A DNA stretch of 60,303 nt, taken from an uncultured Prevotella sp. Lineage in GTDB: Bacteria; Bacteroidota; Bacteroidia; Bacteroidales; Bacteroidaceae. The translations under genes and the position numbers were made by a program. The notes beneath the pieces were generated by a model. The model ran no database searches, had not been told where the DNA came from, and saw only the letters and a program-made list of their open reading frames with translations. Shown piece after piece: positions 30,373-41,508 of this stretch. The stretch lies in contig CAMWKM010000002.1 in NCBI GenBank assembly GCA_947174835.1, positions 1 through 60,303 of the forward strand. Direction: 5' to 3'. The number at the start of each line of letters is the position of its first letter. The stretch's first letter is position 1.

Positions 30373-31248
30373 ATGAAACTGAACCTGAACAAGCCGCTGG
30401 TCGTCTTCGATTTGGAGACGACCGGTCTTGATTTGGTGAAAGACCGAATCATACAGATATCTTATATTAAGGTGTATCCTGATGGACGTGAGGAACGTGT
30501 GAATCATATCGTGAATCCGGAATGCTTCATCAAGCCAGAGATAACCCAGTTGACAGGTATCTCCAACGATGATGTAAAGGATAAACCTACCTTTAAACAG
30601 TTAGCCAAAACGCTGAGCGATGCTTTCACCGGTTGTGACTTTGCCGGTTTCAACAGTAACCATTTCGATGTGCCTCTATTAGCAGAGGAATTTCTGCGTG
30701 CAGGTATAGACTTCGATTTCTCAAAGTGTCGTCTCATTGATGCCCAGACTATTTTCCACAAGATGGAACGTCGTAATCTGGCTGCCGCTTATAAGTTCTA
30801 TTGTGGCCGTAAGATGGAAGACGACTTTGAGGCACATCGTGCCGATCAAGATACCGAGGCAACCTACCGTGTGCTGATGGCCGAACTGGATCGCTATACG
30901 GAAGAACAGCAGCGTGCGTTGGGAGAAGATCCGGAAGGACGTATTCTTGAGAACGATATGCAGTGTCTGGCAGATTTCTCGAAGGTCAATCGGAATGTTG
31001 ATTTCGCCGGCCGCATCGTCTGGGGTGAGGCTAAGGACGCCAAGGGCAATGTGATTTTGGGCGATGACGGCAAGCCGCAGATGGTGGAGTATTTTAATTT
31101 TGGCAAGCACAAGGGTAAGACCGTGGCCGAGGTACTCCGTTTCGACTCCGGTTACTATGCTTGGATTCTTGGTGGTGATTTCACTTATAACACAAAACAG
31201 GTGCTTACTCGCATCCGACTGCGTGAGGCACAGAAACTGAAAGGTTAA
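30373..31248 (+). CDS. DnaQ-like 3'-5' exonuclease
   Basis: LVVFDLETTGLDLVKDRIIQISYIKV, GFNSNHFDVPLLAEE, AHRADQDTEAT. Confidence 0.92.
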   Translation: MKLNLNKPLVVFDLETTGLDLVKDRIIQISYIKVYPDGREERVNHIVNPECFIKPEITQLTGISNDDVKDKPTFKQLAKTLSDAFTGCDFAGFNSNHFDVPLLAEEFLRAGIDFDFSKCRLIDAQTIFHKMERRNLAAAYKFYCGRKMEDDFEAHRADQDTEATYRVLMAELDRYTEEQQRALGEDPEGRILENDMQCLADFSKVNRNVDFAGRIVWGEAKDAKGNVILGDDGKPQMVEYFNFGKHKGKTVAEVLRFDSGYYAWILGGDFTYNTKQVLTRIRLREAQKLKG

Positions 31249-31263
31249 TAGCTTGGGGAGACC

Positions 31264-32469
31264 ATGTTGAAAGGAAAGAAAATCGTATTGGGCATTACTG
31301 GGTCAATAGCAGCCTATAAGTCGTGTCTCATCATTCGTGAACTGGTGAAGCGGGGAGCCGAGGTGCAGGTGGTCATCACTCCTGCCGGCAAGGAGTTTAT
31401 TACGCCTATCACGCTGTCGGCCCTGACGCAGAAGCCGGTCATTAGCGATTTCTTTTCGCAACGTGACGGCACTTGGCATAGTCATGTAGCACTGGGGCTT
31501 TGGGCTGATGCTATGCTCATTGCTCCCTGCACGGCCTCTACATTGGGCAAAATGGCCAATGGTGTGGCAGACAATATGCTGATTACCACCTATCTGTCGA
31601 TGAAGGCACCTGTATTTATTGCGCCTGCGATGGATCTTGATATGTATGCCCATCCTGTCACACAGCAGAATATAGACCGTTTGCGATCCTTTGGGCATCA
31701 TTTCATTGAGCCTCAGAGCGGCTTTCTGGCCAGTGGGTTGGAAGGTAAGGGTAGAATGGAGGAGCCGGAAGTGATAGTGGCTACCCTCGACAATTTCTTT
31801 GAGCAGAAAGATTTAGCGGGTAAGCGTGTGATGATTACTGCCGGCCCTACTTATGAGAAAATAGACCCTGTACGCTTTATTGGTAACTACTCAAGTGGCA
31901 AGATGGGCTTTGCCTTGGCTGAAGAGTGTGCTCGTCGTGGTGCTGAAGTCACGCTTATCGCAGGGCCGGCCAGTGCTCATCTCTCTTCCTCTTCGGCAGC
32001 AAATGGTCAATTACGACGTATAGATGTTGAAAGTTGTCAGCAGATGTATGAGGTCGCTGTTGAGACTTTTCGGAAGGTTGATGCCGCCATTCTTTGTGCA
32101 GCAGTGGCCGATTTCCGTCCCGTTGAGGTTGCTGATCGGAAAATCAAACGGGTGGGAGATGAGCTTACGATCCGTTTGGTACCCAATCCTGATATTGCTG
32201 CGGCCATAGGGAAGATGAAGTGTGATAATCAAGTGCTCGTGGGATTTGCCCTTGAGACTGACGACGAGCAGCAGAATGCGATACATAAACTGGAAAAGAA
32301 AAAACTCGATTTCATCGTACTTAACTCATTGCGCAATAAGGGTACTTGTTTTCAAAGCGACGAGAATCAGATTTCCATTATTTCGTGTGATGGTCAGAAA
32401 GACTATGATCGTAAGCCTAAGACAGAAGTGGCACGCGACATCATTGATGAACTAAGTCGGAGATTATGA
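31264..32469 (+). CDS. coaBC: Bifunctional phosphopantothenoylcysteine decarboxylase/synthase
   Basis: KIVLGITGSIAAYKSCLIIRELVKRGAEVQVVITPAG, GPTYEKIDPVRFIGNYSSGKMG. Confidence 0.96.
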   Translation: MLKGKKIVLGITGSIAAYKSCLIIRELVKRGAEVQVVITPAGKEFITPITLSALTQKPVISDFFSQRDGTWHSHVALGLWADAMLIAPCTASTLGKMANGVADNMLITTYLSMKAPVFIAPAMDLDMYAHPVTQQNIDRLRSFGHHFIEPQSGFLASGLEGKGRMEEPEVIVATLDNFFEQKDLAGKRVMITAGPTYEKIDPVRFIGNYSSGKMGFALAEECARRGAEVTLIAGPASAHLSSSSAANGQLRRIDVESCQQMYEVAVETFRKVDAAILCAAVADFRPVEVADRKIKRVGDELTIRLVPNPDIAAAIGKMKCDNQVLVGFALETDDEQQNAIHKLEKKKLDFIVLNSLRNKGTCFQSDENQISIISCDGQKDYDRKPKTEVARDIIDELSRRL

Positions 32470-33377
32470 AACACATACTGATTATTCTTGCTTGTCTCGT
32501 GTTACAGTTTGCAATGAATAGTGTCAGGGCACAAGAACTGCAGGCTAAGGTGACAATTAATCATCAGCAGATACAGAACACTGATGCCTCAATTTTTGAC
32601 AACCTACAGGAGACGCTGGAACGCTTTATCAATGAACGGCAGTGGACGGAATTGCAGTTTCAGGAGAACGAACGTATACAGTGTACGTTCAATATCACTG
32701 TTACTAAGTACGATGCCTCCAACAACCGTTTTATGTGCACGGCTCTCGTTCAGGCTAACCGTCCTGTATATAATTCTGCCTATACCACCACCTTATATAA
32801 TAATAGGGATAAAAATTTCGATTTCGATTTTGTGCAGTTTGACCAGTTGAACTTCAACGAAGAGGTCATTGATAACCAACTGGTGGCCCTCACTGCCTAT
32901 TATGCTTTCCTAATTATAGGTATTGATCTTGATTCCTTTGCTCCGATGGGTGGTACCGATGTACTTCAGCGTTGCATGAACCTAACCAATAATGCCCAGA
33001 ATTTAAACTTTATAGGTTGGAAATCATTCGAGGACAGTCGTAACCGCTTTGCTGTTATCAATGACTATCTTGATGAGGTGATGAAGCCTTTCCGTCAGTT
33101 GCAGTATGATTATTATCGTCAGGGGCTTGATGAGATGGCTCAAAATGTAGAGCGCGGTCGTACCAATGTGACCACAGCTATAGAGACCCATTTGAAAAAG
33201 GCATACGAGGACAAACCGCTCAGTCTGTTGCCTCAGATCTGGACGGACTATAAGAAGGACGAACTGGCTAATATCTATAAGGGTAAGGGCACGCAGAAAG
33301 AAAAGGAGTCAGTATATGATATACTTTTTGGTATTAATGCTGCTCAGAACCCCTCGTGGGAAAAGATTAAACAGTAG
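32466..33377 (+). CDS. DUF4835-like secreted protein
   Basis: Signal peptide, QELQAKVTINHQQIQNTDASIFDNLQETLERFINERQWT; sits between coaBC and recN. Confidence 0.85.
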   Translation: MKHILIILACLVLQFAMNSVRAQELQAKVTINHQQIQNTDASIFDNLQETLERFINERQWTELQFQENERIQCTFNITVTKYDASNNRFMCTALVQANRPVYNSAYTTTLYNNRDKNFDFDFVQFDQLNFNEEVIDNQLVALTAYYAFLIIGIDLDSFAPMGGTDVLQRCMNLTNNAQNLNFIGWKSFEDSRNRFAVINDYLDEVMKPFRQLQYDYYRQGLDEMAQNVERGRTNVTTAIETHLKKAYEDKPLSLLPQIWTDYKKDELANIYKGKGTQKEKESVYDILFGINAAQNPSWEKIKQ

Positions 33378-33386
33378 GCTCAAATT

Positions 33387-35045
33387 ATGCTTAAACAATT
33401 ATATATAAAGAATTTTACACTCATTGATGAACTCGATATTGAGTTTAAGGGTGGTTTCTCCGTGATCACGGGTGAGACGGGTGCCGGTAAGAGTATCATC
33501 TTGGGAGCTATCGGTCTGTTACTGGGACAACGGGCCGACCTGAAGGCCATCAAGCAGGGTGCCGACAAATGTATTATTGAGGCACACTTCGACCTGTCTC
33601 GTTATGGTATGGAGGCATTCTTTGAGCAAAATGAGATAGATTATGATGCTGGTGATACCATTGTCCGGCGTGAACTCACGGTGGCTGGCAAGAGTCGTGC
33701 CTTTATCAGTGATACTCCGGTGGCTCTGACAATATTAAAAGAACTTGGGGAACGACTGATAGATGTGCATTCGCAGCATCAGAATTTGTTGCTCAATAAG
33801 CAGGATTTTCAACTGAGCGTGGTAGACATTATTGCCGGTGATAACAGGTGTCTGACAGACTACCGACTGTCCTATGAGTCCTATCGGCAGAAACAAGCAC
33901 AGTTGGAGGCACTGAAGGCTGAGATAGCGCAGGGTCAGCAGAATGCCGACTTCCTGCAGTTCCAATTCGATGAATTGCAGGCCGCTCAACTGGTAGACGG
34001 TGAGCAGGAGGAATTGGAACAGCGTTGTGAGACGATGACTCACGCAGAAGATATCAAACAATCTCTATATGAAGCAGAAACCCTGTGCTTAGATGAAGCG
34101 AATGGTATGGTTGGACGGAGCAAACGTGCTGTTTCCTGTCTGCAAACGATAGAGCGAGTCTACCCCGATATCAGGGATTTAGCAGAACGTATGCAGAGTG
34201 CTTATATAGAATTGAAGGATATGGCCGGAGAGATCAGTACTCGTCTGGAGAATGTTGATTTTGATCCGGCCGAACTGGATGCTATCAATGTCCGTTTGGA
34301 CAAAATATACGACCTGCAGAAAAAATATCGTGTGGAGACTGTAGCTGATTTGCTGACCATCCGACAGGAGCTACAGCAGAAACTATCCAACATAGAGAAT
34401 AGCGATGAGGCTTTGGCTGAACTGGAGGCGGAGTACCAGCAACAGAAAATTGAATGTCAGCAGTTGGCTGATGCACTGACTGAAAAACGAATGATGGCTG
34501 CTCGTCAGATTGAACAAGAGGTCGTCCGTCGGCTGGTGCCGTTAGGTATGCCCAACGTGCGTTTTGAGGTCGCCATAGAAAATACGGAATTGGGGCGCAA
34601 TGGTCAAGATAAGGTGTCCTTTCTTTTCAGTGCCAATACCTCTACGGCTTTGCAAGCTGTGGCGCAGGTTGCTTCCGGTGGCGAGATTGCTCGTGTGATG
34701 CTTTCGCTGAAGGCGATGATTAGTGGGGCTGTGAAACTGCCCACTATTATCTTTGATGAGATTGATACAGGTGTGAGTGGCAAGATAGCCGAGCAGATGG
34801 CACAGATTATGGTTGAGATGGGTAGTCATGACCGTCAGGTTATCAGTATCACTCATCTGCCCCAGATTGCTGCTTTGGGTACAACTCATTATAAAGTATA
34901 TAAAGAAGAAACGCTACAGGGTACTACCAGTCGGATGCAACGACTCTCACAGGATGAGCGCATTGGTGAGATTGCGCAGATGCTCAGTGGTAGCGCAGTG
35001 AGCGAGGCGGCTATACAGAATGCAAAAGAACTATTGAAGCTATGA
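33387..35045 (+). CDS. recN: DNA repair protein RecN
   Basis: MLKQLYIKNFTLIDELDIEFKGGFSVITGETGAGKSIILGAIGLLLG; IIFDEIDTGVSGKIAEQM. Confidence 0.96.
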   Translation: MLKQLYIKNFTLIDELDIEFKGGFSVITGETGAGKSIILGAIGLLLGQRADLKAIKQGADKCIIEAHFDLSRYGMEAFFEQNEIDYDAGDTIVRRELTVAGKSRAFISDTPVALTILKELGERLIDVHSQHQNLLLNKQDFQLSVVDIIAGDNRCLTDYRLSYESYRQKQAQLEALKAEIAQGQQNADFLQFQFDELQAAQLVDGEQEELEQRCETMTHAEDIKQSLYEAETLCLDEANGMVGRSKRAVSCLQTIERVYPDIRDLAERMQSAYIELKDMAGEISTRLENVDFDPAELDAINVRLDKIYDLQKKYRVETVADLLTIRQELQQKLSNIENSDEALAELEAEYQQQKIECQQLADALTEKRMMAARQIEQEVVRRLVPLGMPNVRFEVAIENTELGRNGQDKVSFLFSANTSTALQAVAQVASGGEIARVMLSLKAMISGAVKLPTIIFDEIDTGVSGKIAEQMAQIMVEMGSHDRQVISITHLPQIAALGTTHYKVYKEETLQGTTSRMQRLSQDERIGEIAQMLSGSAVSEAAIQNAKELLKL

Positions 35046-36709
35046 GACGTATATATTTGTTGATAACAGTCCTGATGCTGGGCGCTGCAATGGTAGCACA
35101 GCCGGGATTGGTAAAGAAGTCCACGAAGTCGGTGTTTACGCTGAAAACTTTTAAGGCCGATGGCACGCTGTTGGGCAGTGCCAATGGTTTCTTTGTCGGC
35201 AGTGGTGGTGAGGCCATTAGCTGTTTTGCTCCTTTTAAGGGTGCCCAGCGTGCAGTGGTTATTGATGCCTCTGGCAAAGAGATGGCAGTGGAGTGTATAC
35301 TTGGTGCCAATGAGACTTATGATGTAGTCAAGTTCCGGGTGGCAGGCGGAAAGGTGCAACCGCTCGCTATGGCTAGTGCCTTGCAGACTACTGGTACGCA
35401 GGTGTGGATGTTGCCTTACAGGGAGATGAAGAATATTCCGCAGGGCATCATTCGTAAGGCTGAGACTTTCAATGGTGACTATGGTTATTACACGGTGGCT
35501 CTACAGATGCCGGACGAAGCTATTGGCGCACCGTTGCTGACGGCTTCCGGTGAGGTGGTGGGCTTGATGCAGCAACCCGCCTCAGCACGCGATACACTGA
35601 ATTATGCTGTTAGTGCTCTCTTTGCCGACAGCCTGACGACCAACGGCTTGAGCATAAATGATCGTTCGTTGCGACAGATTGGTATAAAGAAAGCACTACC
35701 TACCGATGAGGCTCAGGCCTTGTTATCGCTTTATATGGGTGTGTCGTCGCTTGACTCAGCCTCTTATGCTACGATGGTTGACGACTTTATCGTTCAGTTT
35801 CCCAAGAGTCATGAGGGCTATGTCTATAAGGCACAACTGGAGGCTAATGCCCATCGCTATGCTGAGGCTGACCGTCAGATTGCTCAGGCCCTGAAGGTGA
35901 CGCAGAAGGCTGCTGAAGTGCACTACAGTTATTCGCGGTTGATTTACCAAAAGGCTCTGACTCATCCTGAAATTGATTATCCGTCATGGACGCTCGACCT
36001 CTCATTGAAAGAGGCTCAGGAGGCTTTTTCAATCGATGCACAGGCCATCTATTTGCAGCAACAGGCTTATGTGTACTATGCTCAGAAGCAGTATGCCGAT
36101 GCCTCGGTCGTCTATGAACAGTTGTTTGCCTCACTACTCCGTTCACCGGAACTCTTTTACGAGGCTTCGCGTTGCAAGGAAATGGCAGGTGATACTCTGG
36201 GACAGTTGGCATTGCTTGATAGTTGTGTAGCGCAGTTCTCAAAACCTTATCTGAAGGCTGTTGCTCCTTATCTGCTGACTCGCTCGCAGGTACGGGCATC
36301 CTTGGGACAATATCGGGCGGCTGTGGCCGACTTGAACGATTATGAGCAACTGATGTCGGCTCAAGTTAATGCTCAGTTTTATTACTTGCGCTTTCAGTAC
36401 GAGATGAATGGGCGTCTGTTCCAGCAGGCTCTCAATGATATCCGCAAGACCATTGAGATGGAACCTCAAAATGATATATTCTATTCAGAGAAGGCTTCTC
36501 TCGAAATACGTGTCAACCTGCTTGACGATGCTATCGCAACGGCCAATGAAGCTATCCGTATTGCTCCCGATCATAGCGACGGCTATCTGTTTTTGGGAGT
36601 GGCTCAGTGTTTGAAGGACCAAAAAGCAGAAGGTCTCAAGAATCTACAGAAGGCTGGCGAACTTGGGGATCCTCAGGCAAAGGAATTAATAGAGAAATAT
36701 TCAAAATAG
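35042..36709 (+). CDS. Secreted trypsin-like-domain plus TPR repeat protein
   Basis: N-terminal SVFTLKTFKADGTLLGSANGFFVGSGGEAISCFAPF; C-terminal TPR-like repeats. Confidence 0.75.
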   Translation: MRRIYLLITVLMLGAAMVAQPGLVKKSTKSVFTLKTFKADGTLLGSANGFFVGSGGEAISCFAPFKGAQRAVVIDASGKEMAVECILGANETYDVVKFRVAGGKVQPLAMASALQTTGTQVWMLPYREMKNIPQGIIRKAETFNGDYGYYTVALQMPDEAIGAPLLTASGEVVGLMQQPASARDTLNYAVSALFADSLTTNGLSINDRSLRQIGIKKALPTDEAQALLSLYMGVSSLDSASYATMVDDFIVQFPKSHEGYVYKAQLEANAHRYAEADRQIAQALKVTQKAAEVHYSYSRLIYQKALTHPEIDYPSWTLDLSLKEAQEAFSIDAQAIYLQQQAYVYYAQKQYADASVVYEQLFASLLRSPELFYEASRCKEMAGDTLGQLALLDSCVAQFSKPYLKAVAPYLLTRSQVRASLGQYRAAVADLNDYEQLMSAQVNAQFYYLRFQYEMNGRLFQQALNDIRKTIEMEPQNDIFYSEKASLEIRVNLLDDAIATANEAIRIAPDHSDGYLFLGVAQCLKDQKAEGLKNLQKAGELGDPQAKELIEKYSK

Positions 36710-36727
36710 AATCCCTAATTTAAAAAT

Positions 36728-37213
36728 ATGTCTTGGCAATATATTCTTACGATCTTTGTTGGCGCCATTCTTGGTGGGGCTATTGGACTGGAGCGTGAAT
36801 ACCGTTCGAAGGAGGCAGGTTTTCGCACTCATTTCCTCGTTGGCTTGGGATCGGCTTTGTTTATGGTATTGTCGATGCACGGCTTCGACGGTTTTCAGGG
36901 AGAACCGGGTGTTATTATTCAACGTGATCCGGCGCGAATGGCCGCACAGGTGGTTAGTGGTATTGGTTTCATAGGTGCCGGCACTATTATCTTCCAAAAA
37001 AATGTAGTGAAGGGTCTGACTACTGCAGCCGGACTGTGGGTAACCTCGGCTATTGGTATGACGGCAGGTGTAGAGATGTATGATGTGGCCATAGCAGCCA
37101 CCATCATGGTGCTTGTCTGTCTTGAGACGATGAACTTCCTGCACCATCATGTATTCAAGTCCAGAAAGCGTAAGTACGACGCTGACGAAAAGGAGGAAGA
37201 CAGCATCGGCTAA
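36728..37213 (+). CDS. MgtC/SapB family membrane protein
   Basis: GAILGGAIGLEREYRSKEAGFRTHFLVGLGSALFMVLS; GIGFIGAGTI. Confidence 0.92.
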   Translation: MSWQYILTIFVGAILGGAIGLEREYRSKEAGFRTHFLVGLGSALFMVLSMHGFDGFQGEPGVIIQRDPARMAAQVVSGIGFIGAGTIIFQKNVVKGLTTAAGLWVTSAIGMTAGVEMYDVAIAATIMVLVCLETMNFLHHHVFKSRKRKYDADEKEEDSIG

Positions 37214-37311
37214 TTATTATCATCTTTGTCGTTAATATGTCGTTTTTCCTGCGGTAAAGTTGCAAAAGTGTTATTTATTTATAAATAGGTGACAAATTCA
37301 ATATTTATTTG

Positions 37312-37319
37312 TACTTTTG
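37312..37319 (+). promoter_or_regulatory. Bacteroidetes -7 box (TACTTTTG)
   Basis: TAnnTTTG match upstream of the M3 peptidase gene. Confidence 0.6.
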
Positions 37320-37346
37320 TAAGCTGAAAGCAAAGGAATAGAGATT

Positions 37347-39389
37347 ATGAGTGAAACTAAGACAAGGATAAATCCATTTTTTGAGCCTTATAATACACCA
37401 CACGACACGGTTCCTTTCGACCGCATTCGGCTGGAAGACTACGAGGAAGCCTTTATGGAGGGCATTCGTCGTGATAATGAGCAGATAGAGAAGACTATTA
37501 ACAATCAGGCGAAGCCGACTTTTGATAATACTATTATCAATGCGGATGATGATACCGAAGGGTACTATGACCTGCTTGATCGTGTGTCGACCGTCTTTTT
37601 TAACTTGCTCTCTGCTGAGACTAACGATGAAATGGATGCGCTGGCACAGAAAATACAGCCCATCTTGACGCAGCACGCCAACGATGTAAGGCTGAACGAG
37701 CGGCTCTTTGAACGAATAAAATATGTACATCGTCATCATCGTAAGCTGACGCCCGAGGAGAAAATGCTACTTGATAAATGCTATGACGGCTTTGTGCGTA
37801 GTGGTGCCCTGCTTGATAAGGAAGGTAAGGAGCGTCTGCGCCAGTTGACCGAGGAGGCCTCAATGCTTTCGTTGCAGTTTTCTCAGAATCTACAAAAGGA
37901 GCAGAAAGCCTACACCCTGCACATCACTGATGAGGCACAGCTTGAGGGATTGCCAGACACCGCCCGTGAGATTGCTGCTCAGGAGGCTGCTCAGCGGGGG
38001 ATGGAGGGCTGGGTCTTTACATTGGATATTCCCTCGTATTCGCCTTTCATGACCTATAGCACTCAGCGCGAGTTGCGTCGGCAGATGTATATGGCCCGCA
38101 ATACGGTTTGCATCCATGATAACGATAGTAACAATCTGGATATCTGCAAAAGACTTATTAATCTGCGTCGTGAGTTGGCTCAGTTGCTGGGCTACAAGAC
38201 CTATGCCGACTATATGTTGAAGCATCGTATGGCTGGTAAAGTGAAAAACGTCTACCATCTGCTCAACGATTTGATTGATGCTTATCGTCCTACGGCCGTG
38301 AAGGAACTTGAGGAGTTAGGGAAGGGATTGGAACCTTGGGACATTGCTTTCTACTCTCATAAACTGCAACTAAAGAAATACAATATTGATGCTGAGATGC
38401 TACGACCTTACTTCCGGTTGGATAAGGTTATTGACGGTGTCTTTGGATTGGCTAATCGTCTTTATGGCATTACCTTTAAGGAGAATAAGCAGATTCCTGT
38501 CTACCATCCTGATGTGAAAGCCTATGAAGTTTTTGATCGCGATGGCTCTTATCTGGCAGTTTTCTATGCAGACTTCCATCCTCGTAAGGGTAAGCAAGGG
38601 GGCGCATGGATGACTCAGTATCAGGGGCAGTGGATTGATCGAAAAGGTGAAAATGTGAGGCCTCATGTCAGTGTTGTAATGAATCTGACAAAGCCCACTG
38701 CCGACAAACCTGCCTTGTTGACGCTTGGCGAGGTAGAGACTTTCCTTCATGAGTTTGGCCATTCATTGCATGGTATGTTTGCCAATACCCGTTTTGAGAG
38801 TCTGAGCGGTACCAATGTGTGGTGGGACTTTGTGGAATTGCCCTCTCAGTTCATGGAGAATTATTCTGTGGAGAAGGAGTTTTTGCGTACTTTCGCCTTT
38901 CACAACGAGACGGGCGAGCCCTTGCCCGATGAACTGATTCACCGTATTGTCCGTAGTCGTAACTTCATGGTAGCAACGGCCTGTCTGCGACAAGTATCGT
39001 TCGGTCTGCTTGATATGGCCTATTATACCCAAAAGGATGAGTTCACCGATGATATTATTTCTTTCGAGAAAAATGCTTGGCGCAAAGCCATAATCGGCAA
39101 GCAGTTGCCAGATACCTGCATGACTGTGCAGTTCTCGCACATCATATCCGGAGGCTATGCTGCCGGGTACTATAGTTACAAGTGGGCAGAGGTGCTTGAT
39201 GCTGATGCCTTTGCGGTCTTCAAGAAACATGGTATTTTCGACCAAACGACAGCTCAGTCGTTCCGTGAGAATATTCTCTCAAAGGGCGGTACTGAGAATC
39301 CTATGGTATTATATAAGAGGTTTAAGGGTGGAGAACCCACCATTGATGCTTTATTGAAGAGAAATGGAATCAAACGAAAAGCAAAATAA
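37347..39389 (+). CDS. M3 family peptidyl-dipeptidase/oligopeptidase
   Basis: TLGEVETFLHEFGHSLHGMFANTRFESLSGTNVWWDFVELPSQFMENY (HEFGH). Confidence 0.94.
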   Translation: MSETKTRINPFFEPYNTPHDTVPFDRIRLEDYEEAFMEGIRRDNEQIEKTINNQAKPTFDNTIINADDDTEGYYDLLDRVSTVFFNLLSAETNDEMDALAQKIQPILTQHANDVRLNERLFERIKYVHRHHRKLTPEEKMLLDKCYDGFVRSGALLDKEGKERLRQLTEEASMLSLQFSQNLQKEQKAYTLHITDEAQLEGLPDTAREIAAQEAAQRGMEGWVFTLDIPSYSPFMTYSTQRELRRQMYMARNTVCIHDNDSNNLDICKRLINLRRELAQLLGYKTYADYMLKHRMAGKVKNVYHLLNDLIDAYRPTAVKELEELGKGLEPWDIAFYSHKLQLKKYNIDAEMLRPYFRLDKVIDGVFGLANRLYGITFKENKQIPVYHPDVKAYEVFDRDGSYLAVFYADFHPRKGKQGGAWMTQYQGQWIDRKGENVRPHVSVVMNLTKPTADKPALLTLGEVETFLHEFGHSLHGMFANTRFESLSGTNVWWDFVELPSQFMENYSVEKEFLRTFAFHNETGEPLPDELIHRIVRSRNFMVATACLRQVSFGLLDMAYYTQKDEFTDDIISFEKNAWRKAIIGKQLPDTCMTVQFSHIISGGYAAGYYSYKWAEVLDADAFAVFKKHGIFDQTTAQSFRENILSKGGTENPMVLYKRFKGGEPTIDALLKRNGIKRKAK

Positions 39390-39789
39390 ACTCGACCAAC
39401 GCTATCTGCGCATGGCTTGTATTTGGGCTGAAAATTCCTATTGTGTCCGCCGTAAGGTGGGTGCTTTAGTGGTGAAGGACAAGATGATTGTTAGTGATGG
39501 CTACAATGGTACACCCACAGGCTTTGAGAATGTCTGTGAGGACGAAAATAATGTGTCGAAGCCCTATGTGCTCCATGCTGAGGCCAACGCTATTACCAAA
39601 TTGGCTCGATCCAATAACAACAGTGATGGTGCCACGATCTATATTACAGCTTCGCCCTGTATTGAGTGTGCCAAGCTCATTATTCAGGCTGGCATTAAGC
39701 GGGTGGTTTATGGCGAGAAATATCGACTGACTGACGGCATCGAGTTGTTGGAACGGGCCGGTATAGAAGTAGTATATTTGGAAGTATGA
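39364..39789 (+). CDS. dCMP deaminase / ComE operon protein 2-like
   Basis: VLHAEANAITKLARS...SPCIECAKLIIQAGIKRVVY. Confidence 0.92.
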   Translation: MESNEKQNKLDQRYLRMACIWAENSYCVRRKVGALVVKDKMIVSDGYNGTPTGFENVCEDENNVSKPYVLHAEANAITKLARSNNNSDGATIYITASPCIECAKLIIQAGIKRVVYGEKYRLTDGIELLERAGIEVVYLEV

Positions 39790-41492
39790 ACAATAAAAAT
39801 CGTTTTTCGCCCCTGTGGTTGGCGATGACAACTGTCATCGGCATACTGATCGGCACATTCTATGCCAACCACTTTTCGGGCAATCGTTTGAGCATCATTA
39901 ATTCGGGTAGCAACAAACTGAATAATTTGCTCTATATTATTGATGACCAGTATGTAGATACTGTTGATATGGCCGACTTGGTGGAACAGGCTGTTCCACA
40001 GATTCTTTCTGAACTCGACCCGCATTCCACTTACTTATCGGCAAAGGATGTGCAGACAGCCAATGACGATTTGCGTGGCTCGTTCTCAGGTGTTGGCATT
40101 GAGTTCACAATCCGTACTGATACACTCCGGGTGCAGAACGTCATCACTGACGGACCTGCAGAGAAGGCTGGACTGTTGGCTGGCGATAAAATTGTGACGG
40201 TTGACGATTCTGTCTTTACAGGTAAGAGTCTGACCAATGAGGAAGCGATGCACCGACTGAAAGGTCCCGAGGGCACCAAAGTGAAATTGGGCGTGTTGCG
40301 TTATGGTGAAACGGAACTCAGACACTTCACTGTTACGCGTGGCGAGATTCCGATGAAGAGCATTACGGCTTCCTATATGCTTGATGAGCAGACTGGTTAC
40401 ATCCGTATTAAGAACTTTGGCGAGAATACCTATTATGAGTTATTGGTCGCGTTGGCACAGTTAGCTCAGGAGGGTTTCCAGCAACTGACCATTGATTTAC
40501 GCGGCAATACGGGCGGCTATTTGCAGTCGGCTGTACAGATTGCTAACGAGTTTCTGCCTAAGAATCGCCTGATAGTCTACACTGAAGGACGTCACTCGCC
40601 TCGCGAGGAGTATCTCAGCGATGGTCGAGGCTCTTACAAGCATATACCTTTGGTGGTTCTCATTGACGAGGGGTCGGCCTCGGCCAGCGAGATTCTGGCT
40701 GGTGCCATTCAGGATAACGACCGTGGTACCATTATTGGCCGTCGTTCCTTTGGCAAGGGATTGGTGCAGAAACCCGTTGAGTTTGGCGATGGCTCAATGA
40801 TGCGTCTCACTGTTGCCCGCTATTATACGCCCTCGGGTCGTTGTATTCAGAAACCATATATCAATGGACAGGATAAGGATTATGAGGAGGATCTTTTGAT
40901 TCGTTATCAGAATGGTGAGTTCTTCTCGCAGGATAGCATCAAGCATACTGGTCCTGAATACCATACTCGTATTGGTCGTACCGTCTTTGGCGGTGGTGGT
41001 ATTACCCCCGATATCTTCGTGCCGGAAGATACTACCGATTACACCTCTTATTATAAGGAGGCTTCTATGTCAGGACTTATTCTTCAGTTCGGTTATGATT
41101 ATACCGACGAGAATCGTGACAAAATGAAAAGTTATACTGACCAAGAGACGTTGGTGAAGTATTTGAAACGGCAGAACCTGATTGATCGTTTTGCCCAATA
41201 TGCTGAAAAGCGTGGCCTTAAACGTCGTAATTTGATGATTCAGAAGTCGCACCGTTTGTTGGAACAGTTCATAGAGAGCCGTATCATTTACAATATGCTT
41301 GACGAGGCTTCGTGGTTGCGGTATCTTAATGAGGATGATCCTGCCATCAAAGAAGCACTTCGTATCTTCAAGGCCGGTAAGGCTTTTCCTAACTCACCAG
41401 AGGAAGAGCAGCAGGCTGACCAGCAGAAGGTGGCAAAGGCTTATGATTACCGTTCTACCCATCGCTCGTTTGGCATAGTAGCCAGAGCGTAG
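39786..41492 (+). CDS. S41 family C-terminal processing peptidase
   Basis: PDZ segment GVGIEFTIRTDTLRVQNVITDGPAEKAGLLAGD; LIDEGSASASEILAGAIQDNDRGTIIGRRSFGKGLVQ. Confidence 0.95.
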   Translation: MNNKNRFSPLWLAMTTVIGILIGTFYANHFSGNRLSIINSGSNKLNNLLYIIDDQYVDTVDMADLVEQAVPQILSELDPHSTYLSAKDVQTANDDLRGSFSGVGIEFTIRTDTLRVQNVITDGPAEKAGLLAGDKIVTVDDSVFTGKSLTNEEAMHRLKGPEGTKVKLGVLRYGETELRHFTVTRGEIPMKSITASYMLDEQTGYIRIKNFGENTYYELLVALAQLAQEGFQQLTIDLRGNTGGYLQSAVQIANEFLPKNRLIVYTEGRHSPREEYLSDGRGSYKHIPLVVLIDEGSASASEILAGAIQDNDRGTIIGRRSFGKGLVQKPVEFGDGSMMRLTVARYYTPSGRCIQKPYINGQDKDYEEDLLIRYQNGEFFSQDSIKHTGPEYHTRIGRTVFGGGGITPDIFVPEDTTDYTSYYKEASMSGLILQFGYDYTDENRDKMKSYTDQETLVKYLKRQNLIDRFAQYAEKRGLKRRNLMIQKSHRLLEQFIESRIIYNMLDEASWLRYLNEDDPAIKEALRIFKAGKAFPNSPEEEQQADQQKVAKAYDYRSTHRSFGIVARA

Positions 41493-41508
41493 AAAATAAG
41501 AATCTTTA